Below are positions 34,956 through 44,303 of a stretch of 64,000 nt of DNA, piece by piece. The stretch's first letter is position 1. Every line of letters begins with the position of its first letter. The notes under the pieces are model-generated. The model did not search any database and was not told the DNA's origin. It saw only the letters and a program-made list of their open reading frames with translations. The translations under genes and the position numbers were made by a program. Source of the DNA: Pseudohoeflea suaedae (GTDB lineage: Bacteria > Pseudomonadota > Alphaproteobacteria > Rhizobiales > Rhizobiaceae); assembly GCF_004354915.1 (NCBI RefSeq), contig NZ_SMSI01000004.1:299615-363614 (forward strand), in the 5' to 3' direction.

Positions 34956-36019
34956 AACCCTTCGACTATATCCGTCCCGCCACCCTCGCCGAGGCAGTCA
35001 CCGAAGCCGCCAGACCCGGATCTGCCTATCTTGCCGGCGGAACCAACATGCTCGATCTCATGAAGGTCGGGGCTGCCGCTCCCGAACGCCTCGTCGACAT
35101 CACCCGGCTTCCCGGGCTCGATGCCGTCGAGTGGCTGCCCGATGGCGGGGTGCGCATCGGCGCGCTGGTGCGCAACTCCGACCTCGCCTACGACGCCCGC
35201 TTCGCAGCAAGCTTTCCGATGGTGGCCGAAGCGCTGCTGTCGGGAGCCTCGGCGCAACTGCGCAACGCCGCCACCGTCGGCGGCAACCTGATGCAGCGCA
35301 CCCGCTGCGCCTATTTCCAGGATCCCGCAAGCGCCTGCAACCGGCGTGAATCGGGTTCGGGTTGCGATGCCCGCGACGGCGAGAACCGGATGCACGCCGT
35401 TCTGGGCTTCACCGAGCACTGCATTGCCGTGCATGCGTCGGATTTCTGCGTCCCGCTGGTCGCACTCGGCGCCGAAGTCGAGGTCGAAAGCTCCGACGGC
35501 AAGCGCACGATCCCGATCGACGAGCTGCATCTTCTGCCCGGCGACACCCCGCAGATGGAGACGGCGCTGCGGCGCGGCGAACTGATCACCGGCGTGAAGC
35601 TGCCGGCCGGAGCTGCCGCCTTTTCCGGTCATGCCCGCTACCTCAAGCTGCGCGAACGCACCTCCTATGCCTTCGCCGTGGTTTCGGCCGCCGCTGCGCT
35701 CCAGATCGAGGACGGGCGCATTGCCGAGGCCCGCATCGCCCTCGGGGGCGTTGCCGCCAAGCCCTGGCGCGCCGCGGAAGCCGAGGCCTCGCTCGTCGGC
35801 ATCGAACCCTCGCAACCGGCCTTTGCCCGTGCCGGCGAGATCGCGCTCGCCAGTGCCCATCCCTCCGGCGCCAACGCCTTCAAGATCGAACTCGCCCGCC
35901 GGATCGTCACCCGCGTCCTGACCCGCGCCCTCGAGGGGACGCCGGAGCGGATGCCCGCCCTGCCTGGCTCGCCCTTCGCGGCCCGGCCGGACAAAACCTC
36001 GGGAGTTGCCCATGTCTGA
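34952..36019 (+). CDS. Molybdenum hydroxylase FAD subunit (PaoB-like)
   Basis: This 355-residue CoxM/PaoB-type flavin subunit has FAD-contact motifs AGGTNMLDLMKVG and ATVGGNLMQRTRC. An inserted cysteine-rich loop, with cysteines in RTRCAYFQD, SACNRRESGSGC and TEHCIAVH, matches the extra [4Fe-4S] site of PaoB and 4-hydroxybenzoyl-CoA reductase beta subunits. It passes electrons from the molybdenum site through the clusters to FAD. The long upstream extension of the frame overlaps the small-subunit gene and is not coding. Confidence 0.92.
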   Translation: MKPFDYIRPATLAEAVTEAARPGSAYLAGGTNMLDLMKVGAAAPERLVDITRLPGLDAVEWLPDGGVRIGALVRNSDLAYDARFAASFPMVAEALLSGASAQLRNAATVGGNLMQRTRCAYFQDPASACNRRESGSGCDARDGENRMHAVLGFTEHCIAVHASDFCVPLVALGAEVEVESSDGKRTIPIDELHLLPGDTPQMETALRRGELITGVKLPAGAAAFSGHARYLKLRERTSYAFAVVSAAAALQIEDGRIAEARIALGGVAAKPWRAAEAEASLVGIEPSQPAFARAGEIALASAHPSGANAFKIELARRIVTRVLTRALEGTPERMPALPGSPFAARPDKTSGVAHV

Positions 36020-38300
36020 ACAAATGTCGCCTGAACGGATGTCACCCGAAACGCAGACCACATTCCCTCGCCATGTCCGGCACGGCTCCAATTCCGGCCA
36101 GCCTGTCAGCCGCCGCGACGGCCGGCTCAAGGTCACGGGGGCGGCCACCTATGCGGCCGACAATCACCCCGAGGGACTGCTTCACGCGGTGATCGCCACC
36201 TCGACGATCGCCCGCGGCCGGGTCCGCTCTCTCGATGTCGAGGCCGCCAAGGCACACCCCGGGGTGGTCGAGGTGATCACGCCGGCCAACCGCATGCCCC
36301 TCCACCACGACCCGAACGAAAAGATGCCGCCCTTCGGGTTCCGGGTCGAGGTTTTGCAGGACGACACCGTTCGCTACGTCAACCAGCCGATCGCCGTCGT
36401 CGTCGCCGAGACACTGGAAGCCGCCACCGAAGGTGTGCGCCTTCTCGCTCCCCGCTATGAGGAGGAGGACGCCCGCACCGGTCTCGACAACGGTCTTCGC
36501 CATGAGGCGCAATCCGTCGGCGTCGGCGCGCCGGGCACCGTTTCCTTCGGCGATCTCGATGCGGGCCTCAAGGGCGCAGCGCGGGTGACCGAAGGCGACT
36601 ACTCGACGCCCCCGCAATATCACAACGCCATGGAGCCGCATGCGGTCGTGGCCGAGTGGGACGGCGACACCGTCACCATCGACATGCCCAACCAGGCGCT
36701 TCGCATGAGTGCGGCTTCCTATGCCGCCTATTTTGGCATTCCCGCCGAAAACGTGCTGATCCGCTCGCCTTTCCTCGGCGGCGGGTTCGGCTCCAAGGCG
36801 ATCCTCAACGGTCCGCAGATCCTCGGCATCCTGGCTGCGCGTCAGCTCGGTCGCCCGGTCAAACTGGTCCTCACCCGGGCGCAGATGTATGGCCCCGTCG
36901 GCCATCGTGGCCGGACATGGCAGAAACTCCGGCTCGGAACGGGCGATGACGGGAAACTCACCGCGCTCCATCACCACTCGATCGGAGCGACCTCGAGTTT
37001 CGACGACTTTGTCGAGCCCGCCGCCAACGCCTCGCTCATGCTCTACGAAAGCCCGGCGATCCGCGTCGAGCACGAGGGCCTGCGTCTGGATATCGGCACA
37101 CCGGGGCCGATGCGCGCGCCGGGCGAAGCCTCCGGTTCCGCCTCGCTCGAAATCGCCATGGACGAAGCGGCCGAGGCCTGCGGCATGGATCCCCTGGCCT
37201 TCCGGCTTGCCAACTATGCCGAAACCCAGCCGGGAACAGGCAAGCCCTTCTCCTCCAAGGCACTGCGCGAGTGCTACGAGCAGGGAGCCGCAGCCTTCGG
37301 ATGGGCCGGTCGTCCGCTCGAGGCGGGCACCATGCGCGACGAGAACGGCTTTCTGGTCGGCTGGGGCATGGGAACTGCGGTCTTCCCCTGCCCGCAGTTC
37401 CCCGCCGAGGCCCGCGCGACGCTGCGTGCCGACGGCACCGCGCTCGTCGAGACCGGTGGCGCCGACATGGGCCAGGGCGCATGGACCGCGCTGGCTCAGC
37501 TCGCCGCCGAATCCCTCGGCCTCGACCTCGACAAGGTCGAGTTCCACTCGGGCCGGTCCGACCTTCCCGATGGCGGTGTCGCGGGTGGTTCCGGCCATAC
37601 CGCGAGCGCTGGTCAGGCGCTGTCGAATGCCGGTGGCGACGTGATCGCCCGGCTCACGGAACTTGCCACCGGCGACCCGGACTCGCCTCTCTTCGGAGCC
37701 GGCAATATCGGGGTCGTGGCAGCCGAGGGGCGGCTCCACCGCCGCGACGACGAGACCCGCAGCCAGTCCTACGCGGACATCCTCGCGCGAGCCGGGCAGA
37801 AGGAGCTTGTCGGCACCGGCAAATCGGGCCGCGATCCGGCCTCGGCCGAGGCCTTCGCCATGCATTCGCACGGTGCGGTCTTCGCCGAGGTGAAGATCGA
37901 TCCCAACCTGATGCAGGTCAGGGTCTCACGTCTCGTAGGCGCCTTCGCGGCCGGCCGGATCATCAACCCCAAACTGGTCCGCAGCCAGTATTATGGCGGC
38001 ATGATCTGGGGCATCTCCTTCGCGCTGCAGGAAGAGGCGGTCGCTGACCGCCGCACCGGACGGATCATGAATGCCGACCTTGCCGAGTACCATGTCCCGG
38101 TCAATGCGGACGTGCCGCGGATGGAGGCGATCCTGGTGCCTGAAGAGGATCCCCGCGTCAGTCCGCTCGGCATCAAGGGCGTGGGCGAGATCGGCGTCAC
38201 CGGCACCGTCGGCGCCATCGCAAACGCCGTCTGGCACGCGACAGGAATCCGTGTGCGGAACTACCCGATCCGCATCGAGGATCTCCTCAGGAGGCGCTGA
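36012..38300 (+). CDS. Molybdenum hydroxylase molybdopterin-binding subunit (PaoC-like)
   Basis: This 762-residue catalytic subunit belongs to the xanthine dehydrogenase/aldehyde oxidoreductase family. Cofactor-binding segments include SPFLGGGFGSKA, APGEASGSASLEIAMDE and GVAGGSGHTASAGQAL, and the active-site glutamate lies in GIKGVGEIGVTGTVG near the C-terminus. It has no signal peptide. Start ATG 36012 (GGGAG six bases upstream) overlaps the FAD-subunit gene by eight bases. Close relatives oxidise aromatic or sugar-derived aldehydes. No xdhC-type maturation gene is next to it, so cofactor insertion must rely on genes elsewhere. Confidence 0.92.
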   Translation: MSEQMSPERMSPETQTTFPRHVRHGSNSGQPVSRRDGRLKVTGAATYAADNHPEGLLHAVIATSTIARGRVRSLDVEAAKAHPGVVEVITPANRMPLHHDPNEKMPPFGFRVEVLQDDTVRYVNQPIAVVVAETLEAATEGVRLLAPRYEEEDARTGLDNGLRHEAQSVGVGAPGTVSFGDLDAGLKGAARVTEGDYSTPPQYHNAMEPHAVVAEWDGDTVTIDMPNQALRMSAASYAAYFGIPAENVLIRSPFLGGGFGSKAILNGPQILGILAARQLGRPVKLVLTRAQMYGPVGHRGRTWQKLRLGTGDDGKLTALHHHSIGATSSFDDFVEPAANASLMLYESPAIRVEHEGLRLDIGTPGPMRAPGEASGSASLEIAMDEAAEACGMDPLAFRLANYAETQPGTGKPFSSKALRECYEQGAAAFGWAGRPLEAGTMRDENGFLVGWGMGTAVFPCPQFPAEARATLRADGTALVETGGADMGQGAWTALAQLAAESLGLDLDKVEFHSGRSDLPDGGVAGGSGHTASAGQALSNAGGDVIARLTELATGDPDSPLFGAGNIGVVAAEGRLHRRDDETRSQSYADILARAGQKELVGTGKSGRDPASAEAFAMHSHGAVFAEVKIDPNLMQVRVSRLVGAFAAGRIINPKLVRSQYYGGMIWGISFALQEEAVADRRTGRIMNADLAEYHVPVNADVPRMEAILVPEEDPRVSPLGIKGVGEIGVTGTVGAIANAVWHATGIRVRNYPIRIEDLLRRR

Positions 38301-38302
38301 CG

Positions 38303-38337
38303 AAAAAGGCCGGCGGAGACCATGTGCTCCGCCGGCC
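38303..38337 (-). terminator. Terminator of the minus-strand sugar-acid operon
   Basis: A perfect 11-bp stem GGCCGGCGGAG/CTCCGCCGGCC (38308-38318 with 38327-38337) with an eight-base loop is followed, read on the minus strand, by five T (complement of 38303-38307). It lies between two convergent operons and may also slow plus-strand transcription. Confidence 0.82.
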
Positions 38338-38369
38338 GGTATCTTCAAAGCTAACGGTCCATCGAAAGA

Positions 38370-39503
38370 TCAGAGCAGTCCGCGACCCGCGAGATTGCGC
38401 ATCAGCGCGCCCGTGCCGAATGTCCATTCCGGGCATTTGGTGGACAGTTCCACCGTGTTGGACAGCGCTCCGAGTTCGGCATTGGTGATCGTCACCACGT
38501 CGCCCACATGATGGGTAAAGCCCTTGCCCTCGCCATCGCGGTCCTGGGTCGGCGCGAAGAGCGTGCCGAGAAACAGCATGAAGCCGTCGGGGTACTGGTG
38601 GTGCCGGCCATGGGTCTGCTTGACGAGATCGGTCGGATCGCGGCTGATCTTGCCCATGTTGGAATGTCCCTCGAGCTTGTAGCCGTCGGTACCGGACACT
38701 GCGAGATCGAGCTCGGCCTTGCGCACGTCGTCCATGCCGTAGGTCTCGTCGAAAAGACGGATCATCGGGCCCATCGAACAGGACGCATTGTTGTCCTTGG
38801 CCTTGCCGAGAAGCAGTGCCGAGAGCCCTTCGAAATCGCGCAAATTCACGTCGTTGCCAAGCGTGACGCCGATAATGTCGCCCTTGGAATTGACCGCGAG
38901 GACGATTTCCGGCTCCGGATTGTTCCAGCGGGATTCCGGGTGGATGCCGACGAGCGCACCCGTGCCGACAGCCGACATCGGCTGCGACTTGGAAAACACC
39001 TCGGCGTAAGGGCCGATCCCCACTTCGAGATATTGCGACCACAGGCCCTCGCGGATCAGCGCCTGCTTGGCGAGCGCTGCCTTTTCGGAACCGGGGACGA
39101 CTTCGGAAAGGCTGGCCCCAATTTCCGCGCCGATCTTCCGGCGCAGTTCGTTGGCCTTGTCCGGATCGCCGGCCGCGCGCTCCTCGATGACGCGCTCGAC
39201 CATGGATTCGGCGAAAGTGACCCCGCAGGCCTTGATGGCCTGCAGGTCGGACGGCGCCATGAGCGTGATGCCATCCGCGCTGTCGACATCCTCGACCGCG
39301 CAGAGATCGCGACCTTCCGCCTGTCTCACATGCGCAAGCGGATCGTCCAGTTCGAAGACATCGCGTACCGTCGGTGCCGTTTTCGAGGTGATGTCGACGA
39401 GACGACCGTCACGCACGGTGACGACAGACGGTCCCGCGATATCCGCGAGCCAGACGCGGCCGACATAGGTGCCGCCGTTCTTGGTGTAGGCAAGTGTAGT
39501 CAT
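38370..39503 (-). CDS. Fumarylacetoacetate hydrolase-family protein (2-keto-3-deoxy-sugar acid dehydratase candidate)
   Basis: This 377-residue protein has a C-terminal FAH fold with the metal-binding acidic cluster NPEPEIVLAVNSKGDIIG and TLGNDVNLRDFEG. The size and N-terminal domain resemble XylX of Caulobacter, which dehydrates 2-keto-3-deoxy-pentonate to alpha-ketoglutarate semialdehyde in the Weimberg pathway. The adjacent IlvD/Edd dehydratase and SMP-30 lactonase support that role. Start ATG 39503 lies 17 bases after the dehydratase stop; the frame extends further but overlaps it. An acylpyruvase-type hydrolase remains possible. Confidence 0.85.
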   Translation of the reverse strand: MTTLAYTKNGGTYVGRVWLADIAGPSVVTVRDGRLVDITSKTAPTVRDVFELDDPLAHVRQAEGRDLCAVEDVDSADGITLMAPSDLQAIKACGVTFAESMVERVIEERAAGDPDKANELRRKIGAEIGASLSEVVPGSEKAALAKQALIREGLWSQYLEVGIGPYAEVFSKSQPMSAVGTGALVGIHPESRWNNPEPEIVLAVNSKGDIIGVTLGNDVNLRDFEGLSALLLGKAKDNNASCSMGPMIRLFDETYGMDDVRKAELDLAVSGTDGYKLEGHSNMGKISRDPTDLVKQTHGRHHQYPDGFMLFLGTLFAPTQDRDGEGKGFTHHVGDVVTITNAELGALSNTVELSTKCPEWTFGTGALMRNLAGRGLL

Positions 39504-39520
39504 GACAATCCTGTCGGCTC

Positions 39521-41320
39521 TCAGTGGTTGTTCCGCGGGGTGAACTTCGATGCGATCTTCTGGAAATCGGTCGAGCCGCGCAGCACCATGCCTTCGGAGA
39601 AGGGCTCGGCGAGTTCGCGGAAATATTTCTGCCAGGGCGACTGGCTTTCCGGCGTCGGATAACCGCCTTCGCCCGCCAGCTTCTCGGCCCGGGCGGCCCA
39701 CTCGCTTTCGTCCACCAGTGCATCGACGCGTCCGCTCTTCAGGTCGATGCGAACGCGGTCGCCGTTCTGCAACAGGGCAAGGCCTCCGCCTGCGGCTGCT
39801 TCCGGCGAAGCGTTGAGGATCGACGGTGAGCCGGACGTACCGGACTGACGGCCGTCACCAATGCACGGCAGTGCGCTGATCCCCTTCTTCAGCAGGTAGC
39901 TCGGCGGACGCATGTTGACCACTTCCGCACCGCCCGGATAGCCGAGCGGGCCTGTGCCGCGCATGACGAGAATGCAGTTCTCGTCGATGTCGAGATCCGG
40001 ATTGTCGATCGTCTTGTGGAAGATTTCCGGACCGTCGAAGACGATTGCCCGGCCCTCGAAGGCTTCCGGATCGTCAGGGTTCGAGAAATAGCGCTTGCGG
40101 AATTCCTCGGAGATCACCGACGTCTTCATGATGGCGGAATCGAAGAGATTGCCCTTGAGGTTCATGAATCCGGCGCTCTTCATCATCGGCGCGGCCACGG
40201 TACGGATCACGTCCTCGTTCTCGCTGGCCCGCTCCTTGCAGTTCTCGCCGATCGGCTTTCCGTTGACGGTGATCGCATCCGGATGCGGCAGAAGGCCCGC
40301 CTTCAGGAGTTCGCCGATCACGGCCGGCACGCCGCCAGCCCGGTGGAAGTCCTCGCCGAGATAGGCCCCGGCGGGCTGCAGGTTGGTCAGAAGCGGAATG
40401 TCGTGACCGAGCGCCTGCCAGTCGTCATTGTCGAGCTTGACGCCGACATGACGCGCAACGGCATTGAGGTGGATCGGCGCGTTGGTCGAACCGCCGAGGG
40501 CGGAATTGGCAACGATCGCGTTCTCGAAGGCTTCTCGGGTCATGATGTCGGATGGTTTGAGGTCTTCCCAGACCATGTCGACGATACGCATGCCCGTGGC
40601 GTGCGCCATCTGGCCCCTTTCGCGGTAGGGCGCGGGGATCGCCGCGGAACCCGGAAGCTGCATGCCGAGAGATTCGGCCAGCGAGTTCATGGTCGTGGCG
40701 GTACCCATCGTGTTGCAGTAGCCGACCGAAGGCGCGGAGGATGTGACGAGTTCTGCAAAACCCTCGTCGTCGATCTTGCCTTCGGCGTGCAGTTCGCGCG
40801 CCTTCCACACGATGGTGCCCGAACCGGTGCGTTCGCCGCGGAAATAGCCGTTGAGCATGGGTCCGACGGAGAAGGCGATGGCCGGAATGTCGACGGTGGC
40901 GGCTGCCATGAGCAATGCCGGGGTGGTCTTGTCGCAGCCGATTGTCAGCACCACACCGTCGATCGGATAGCCGTAGAGCGCTTCGACGAGACCGAGATAG
41001 GCGAGATTGCGGTCAAGCGATGCCGTCGGGCGCTTGCCGGTTTCCTGGATCGGGTGGACCGGGATCTCCAGCGGCAGGCCGCCCTTGGCGATGATGCCGT
41101 CGCGGATGCGCTTGGCGAGTTCCATGTGGTGCCGGTTGCACGGCGAAAGATCGGAGCCCGTCTGCGCGATCCCGATGATGGGGCGGCCGGACTGCAGTTC
41201 CTCACGTGTCAGCCCGTAATTGACGTATCGCTCGACATAGAGCGCCGTCATCTCCGGATCGTCCGGATTGGAAAACCACAGTTTCGACCTGAGGTCTTCG
41301 GGGCGTTTACGCTGCGTCAT
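39521..41320 (-). CDS. IlvD/Edd-family sugar acid dehydratase (L-arabonate/D-xylonate type)
   Basis: This 599-residue dehydratase removes water from an aldonate to give a 2-keto-3-deoxy acid. The [2Fe-2S] ligands C61 ([10 protein letters not shown]), C129 ([11 protein letters not shown]) and C202 ([13 protein letters not shown]) have the same spacing, 68 and 73 residues, as in Rhizobium L-arabinonate dehydratase. That, and the length, separate it from IlvD proper. Start ATG 41320 has GGAG upstream; ATG 41332 is less likely. Which pentonate or hexonate is used cannot be told from sequence. Confidence 0.92.
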   Translation of the reverse strand: MTQRKRPEDLRSKLWFSNPDDPEMTALYVERYVNYGLTREELQSGRPIIGIAQTGSDLSPCNRHHMELAKRIRDGIIAKGGLPLEIPVHPIQETGKRPTASLDRNLAYLGLVEALYGYPIDGVVLTIGCDKTTPALLMAAATVDIPAIAFSVGPMLNGYFRGERTGSGTIVWKARELHAEGKIDDEGFAELVTSSAPSVGYCNTMGTATTMNSLAESLGMQLPGSAAIPAPYRERGQMAHATGMRIVDMVWEDLKPSDIMTREAFENAIVANSALGGSTNAPIHLNAVARHVGVKLDNDDWQALGHDIPLLTNLQPAGAYLGEDFHRAGGVPAVIGELLKAGLLPHPDAITVNGKPIGENCKERASENEDVIRTVAAPMMKSAGFMNLKGNLFDSAIMKTSVISEEFRKRYFSNPDDPEAFEGRAIVFDGPEIFHKTIDNPDLDIDENCILVMRGTGPLGYPGGAEVVNMRPPSYLLKKGISALPCIGDGRQSGTSGSPSILNASPEAAAGGGLALLQNGDRVRIDLKSGRVDALVDESEWAARAEKLAGEGGYPTPESQSPWQKYFRELAEPFSEGMVLRGSTDFQKIASKFTPRNNH

Positions 41321-41398
41321 TAACTTCTCCATTTTCAGTTTATCGAGCGCCGCCGCTTGGGAAAGACGGGCCGGATTTCAGGTTTTCGTTGCGCGGCG

Positions 41399-42301
41399 CT
41401 ACAGGCCGCGGGCATTGACGTAGAGGGCGTAGAGCGAGGTGGTGGCGCAGATCGCCAGCCGGTTTCGCTTCGGCCCCATGAAACACAGATTTGCGACCAC
41501 TTCCGGGATCAGGATCTTGCCGAGAAGCTCTCCTTCGGGCGAGAAACAGTGAACCCCGTCGCCGGCGGAGGACCAGACATTGCCGTTCGTGTCGATCCTG
41601 AAACCGTCGAACAGGCCGGCGTCCGAGGTCACGAAATCCGATCCCTCGCCGACGCCAGAACCATCGGCCAGAACCGGATAGGCGCGGATCTTCGGTTCGC
41701 AGTCCGGCTGGTGGGTTCGACCGGTATCGGCGACATAGAGAACGCTTTCATCGGGCGAGAAGGCAAGCCCGTTCGGCTGCACCATATCCTCGATCACAAG
41801 ACTGACGCGACCGTCCGGACCGATGCGATAGACATTGCTCGAACCGATGTCCGAGGGCGCGGCATGGCCTTCATAATCGCTGTCGATGCCGTAGGTCGGG
41901 TCGGTGAACCAGACGGTGCCGTCCGATTTGACGACGAGATCGTTCGGCGAGTTGAGTTTCTTGCCCTCGAACCGGTCGGCAAGAACACGCACGCTTCCGT
42001 CATGCTCGATCCTGCTGACACGGCGGCCGCCATGTTCGCAGGAAACCAGCCGCCCCTCGGCATCCGTCGTATGACCGTTGTGAAAGCCGCACGGGGTTTC
42101 GAACACCGAGACGTTGCCGTCAGTCGAATCCCAACGCATCAGCCGGTCGTTCGGAATGTCCGACCAGATCAGATACTTGCCGGCGGGGAACCAGGCCGGC
42201 CCCTCGCACCAGCGCCCTCCCGTCCACAGACGCTCCAGATGGGCATTGGTATGGATGAGCCTGGAGAAGCGCTCGTCGCGAATGTCGTAATGCAAAGTCA
42301 T
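41399..42301 (-). CDS. SMP-30/gluconolactonase-family lactonase
   Basis: This 300-residue six-bladed beta-propeller protein is of the SMP-30/regucalcin/gluconolactonase family. Metal-site features are WCEGPAWFPAGKYLIWSDIP (Glu), LNSPNDLVVKSDGTVWFTDP (Asn) and GLFDGFRIDTNGNVWSS (Asp). It would hydrolyse the sugar lactone made by a dehydrogenase into the aldonate used by the next gene product. No signal peptide. Start ATG 42301 has GAGGA upstream, seven bases after the permease stop. Confidence 0.9.
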   Translation of the reverse strand: MTLHYDIRDERFSRLIHTNAHLERLWTGGRWCEGPAWFPAGKYLIWSDIPNDRLMRWDSTDGNVSVFETPCGFHNGHTTDAEGRLVSCEHGGRRVSRIEHDGSVRVLADRFEGKKLNSPNDLVVKSDGTVWFTDPTYGIDSDYEGHAAPSDIGSSNVYRIGPDGRVSLVIEDMVQPNGLAFSPDESVLYVADTGRTHQPDCEPKIRAYPVLADGSGVGEGSDFVTSDAGLFDGFRIDTNGNVWSSAGDGVHCFSPEGELLGKILIPEVVANLCFMGPKRNRLAICATTSLYALYVNARGL

Positions 42302-42308
42302 AGTGTCC

Positions 42309-43268
42309 TCACGCCGTCACCTTGGTGCCCCGACCATAGACAAGAAGCATGCCGATGATCACCGAGCCGTATATCACCTGCCGTCCCGCTTCCGGCATCT
42401 GCATGATCGAAAGCACCGAGTTCAAGAGCACGATCAGGATCACGCCGACCAGCGTTCCGACATAGCGCCCCTGCCCGCCCAGAATGCGGGTACCGCCCAG
42501 CACCACCGCGGCAATGGCCGGCAGCAGATAGGGCGTCCCCATCCCCTGATAGGCTTTCGCCGAATAGCCGGCGAGCAGCACACCGGCAATCGCCGCGCAG
42601 ACGCCGGACATCATAAAGGCGCCGATGATCACCAGCCGGGTGCGGATACCCGACAGGTAGGCCGCACCTTCGCGGATACCGGTCGCGTAGATCGAGCGGC
42701 CGAAGCTGGTCCGTGTCAGCACGATCGTGATGATCACCGAAACCAGCGCCCAGACGAAGATCGCCATCGGAATGCCGAGGACCTTTTCGGCCGCCAGAAA
42801 GCGCATGAAGGGGGTCGCCTGATCCTGCGGCGCGAAACCGCCGGTATGGGCCACCATAAGCCCGCGCATCACCGAATCCACGCCGAGCGTGAAGATCATC
42901 GACGGGATACGCAGATAGGCCACCCCGAGACCGTTGACGAGGCCGACGATGAGACCGACGGCAAGCCCCGTCGGCACCGCCATATCACCACCGACCGCCG
43001 TCGCCATCATGGCTGCTGCGGTCAGCGTCCAGGGTACCGAGAGATCGATGTGACCGAGCAGGATCACCATCATCATGCCGGCGGCCACGATGCCGAGGAA
43101 CGAACCGATCTGCAGCTGCTGGAGAACGTAGCCGGGCGACAGCAAGGGTGCGGTGCCGGCTGTGGAGAGCGTGAAGGCGGTTCCCACCATGAGGATTACC
43201 AGGATGAAGGCCGAGGCAATCAGGATCGGCCTGTTTTCCGGTTTGATGTGCGAAAAGAGCTTTGTCAT
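42309..43268 (-). CDS. Sugar ABC transporter permease (YjfF-like)
   Basis: This 319-residue BPD_transp_2 permease has eight to ten membrane helices. Family motifs are LLGHIDLSVPWTLTAAAMMA and AIAAVVLGGTRILGGQGRYVG. It pairs with the upstream permease as a heterodimer, as in YtfT/YjfF galactofuranose importers. It is the last transporter gene before the lactonase gene. Confidence 0.9.
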   Translation of the reverse strand: MTKLFSHIKPENRPILIASAFILVILMVGTAFTLSTAGTAPLLSPGYVLQQLQIGSFLGIVAAGMMMVILLGHIDLSVPWTLTAAAMMATAVGGDMAVPTGLAVGLIVGLVNGLGVAYLRIPSMIFTLGVDSVMRGLMVAHTGGFAPQDQATPFMRFLAAEKVLGIPMAIFVWALVSVIITIVLTRTSFGRSIYATGIREGAAYLSGIRTRLVIIGAFMMSGVCAAIAGVLLAGYSAKAYQGMGTPYLLPAIAAVVLGGTRILGGQGRYVGTLVGVILIVLLNSVLSIMQMPEAGRQVIYGSVIIGMLLVYGRGTKVTA

Positions 43269-43277
43269 CCTGGCCTC

Positions 43278-44303
43278 CTACCGGAACAGTTCGAGCCGGT
43301 TTTTCACCCGCAGGGTCCGGATCGCGCCGAGGCTGACGGCAGCGAGCAGAACCAGTCCCTCGATCAGCGGCTGCAGCAGCGGATCGATCGAGACGATGCG
43401 GAAGTAGAACGAGATCACACGCAGGATCAGCGCGCCGACGAGCGAGCCGATCGCCCCGCCCGCGCCGCCGAGCAGCGACGTGCCGCCGAGAACGACGGCC
43501 GCGATCGAGTTGAGCGTGTAGGCGCCGGCCTGCATGACGTCGGCATTGCCCGAGGAGGTCTGGATGGCGAGGTAGAGCCCGCCGCAGGAGGCCAGAAAAC
43601 CGCCGAGCGTGAAGGCCGCGATCCGCGCCCGGTCGATCGGAAGACCGGACATATAGGCCGCTCCCTCCGCCGAGCCGATGGCATAGACCGTGCGGCCAGT
43701 GACCGATTTCTTGAACGGGACCCAGACGAGCGCCGCAATGCCGAAAAGCAGGATCAAAGGAACAGGTATCCAGGCGATCGGCTGGAACCACGCGGCGTCG
43801 GGATCGAAGAGCCCGTAGGTATCGACAAGATCCCATAGCGAGTTGGTCAGCGCCCAGTTGAGGTCGCCGTCGACATCACCGCCAGGCTTTGGCCGGATGA
43901 AGAGCGCAAGACCGAGAGCAACTGCTCCCGTCGCCAGCGTCGCGATGATCGGCTGCAAGCGTCCATAGACGATGATGACGCCGTTCATGAAACCGAAGGC
44001 CGCGCCGACCGCAAGCGTTGCTGCCATGCCGAACAGGATCTCCGCCGGCGAGCCGTTGACGAGGACCGAGGCGACGCAGGCCGTCAGCGTCATCACGGCG
44101 CCGACCGACAGGTCGAGGCCGCCGAGGAGGACGGGAAGCGTCTGCGCCATGGCGACAAACGCGATCGCAACCACCTCGTTGGCGTTCTGGACGAGGACGG
44201 CCGTCGAGAACCCCCGCGGATGCATGAAGTTGTAGGTGATATAGAGCACCGCCAGCATGGCGAGCGCTCCCACGAAGGCGCGGTTCTGCCGCCACATGTT
44301 CAT
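43278..44303 (-). CDS. Sugar ABC transporter permease (YtfT-like)
   Basis: This 341-residue BPD_transp_2 permease has the motifs VLLGGLDLSVGAVMTLTAC and SIAAVVLGGTSLLGGAGGAIG and about ten membrane segments. Its start overlaps the ATPase stop by four bases, and nine bases separate it from the second permease. Part of a four-component high-affinity sugar importer. Confidence 0.9.
   Translation of the reverse strand: MNMWRQNRAFVGALAMLAVLYITYNFMHPRGFSTAVLVQNANEVVAIAFVAMAQTLPVLLGGLDLSVGAVMTLTACVASVLVNGSPAEILFGMAATLAVGAAFGFMNGVIIVYGRLQPIIATLATGAVALGLALFIRPKPGGDVDGDLNWALTNSLWDLVDTYGLFDPDAAWFQPIAWIPVPLILLFGIAALVWVPFKKSVTGRTVYAIGSAEGAAYMSGLPIDRARIAAFTLGGFLASCGGLYLAIQTSSGNADVMQAGAYTLNSIAAVVLGGTSLLGGAGGAIGSLVGALILRVISFYFRIVSIDPLLQPLIEGLVLLAAVSLGAIRTLRVKNRLELFR

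Noticed and set aside
36042..37871. A 609-codon minus-strand frame inside the molybdenum subunit gene
   Set aside because: The plus-strand gene is a full-length, motif-rich molybdopterin subunit; the antisense frame is a GC artefact.
38370..39701. FAH-family gene starting at 39701
   Set aside because: The extra 66 codons lie inside the dehydratase gene and do not resemble FAH proteins; ATG 39503 sits in the intergenic gap.
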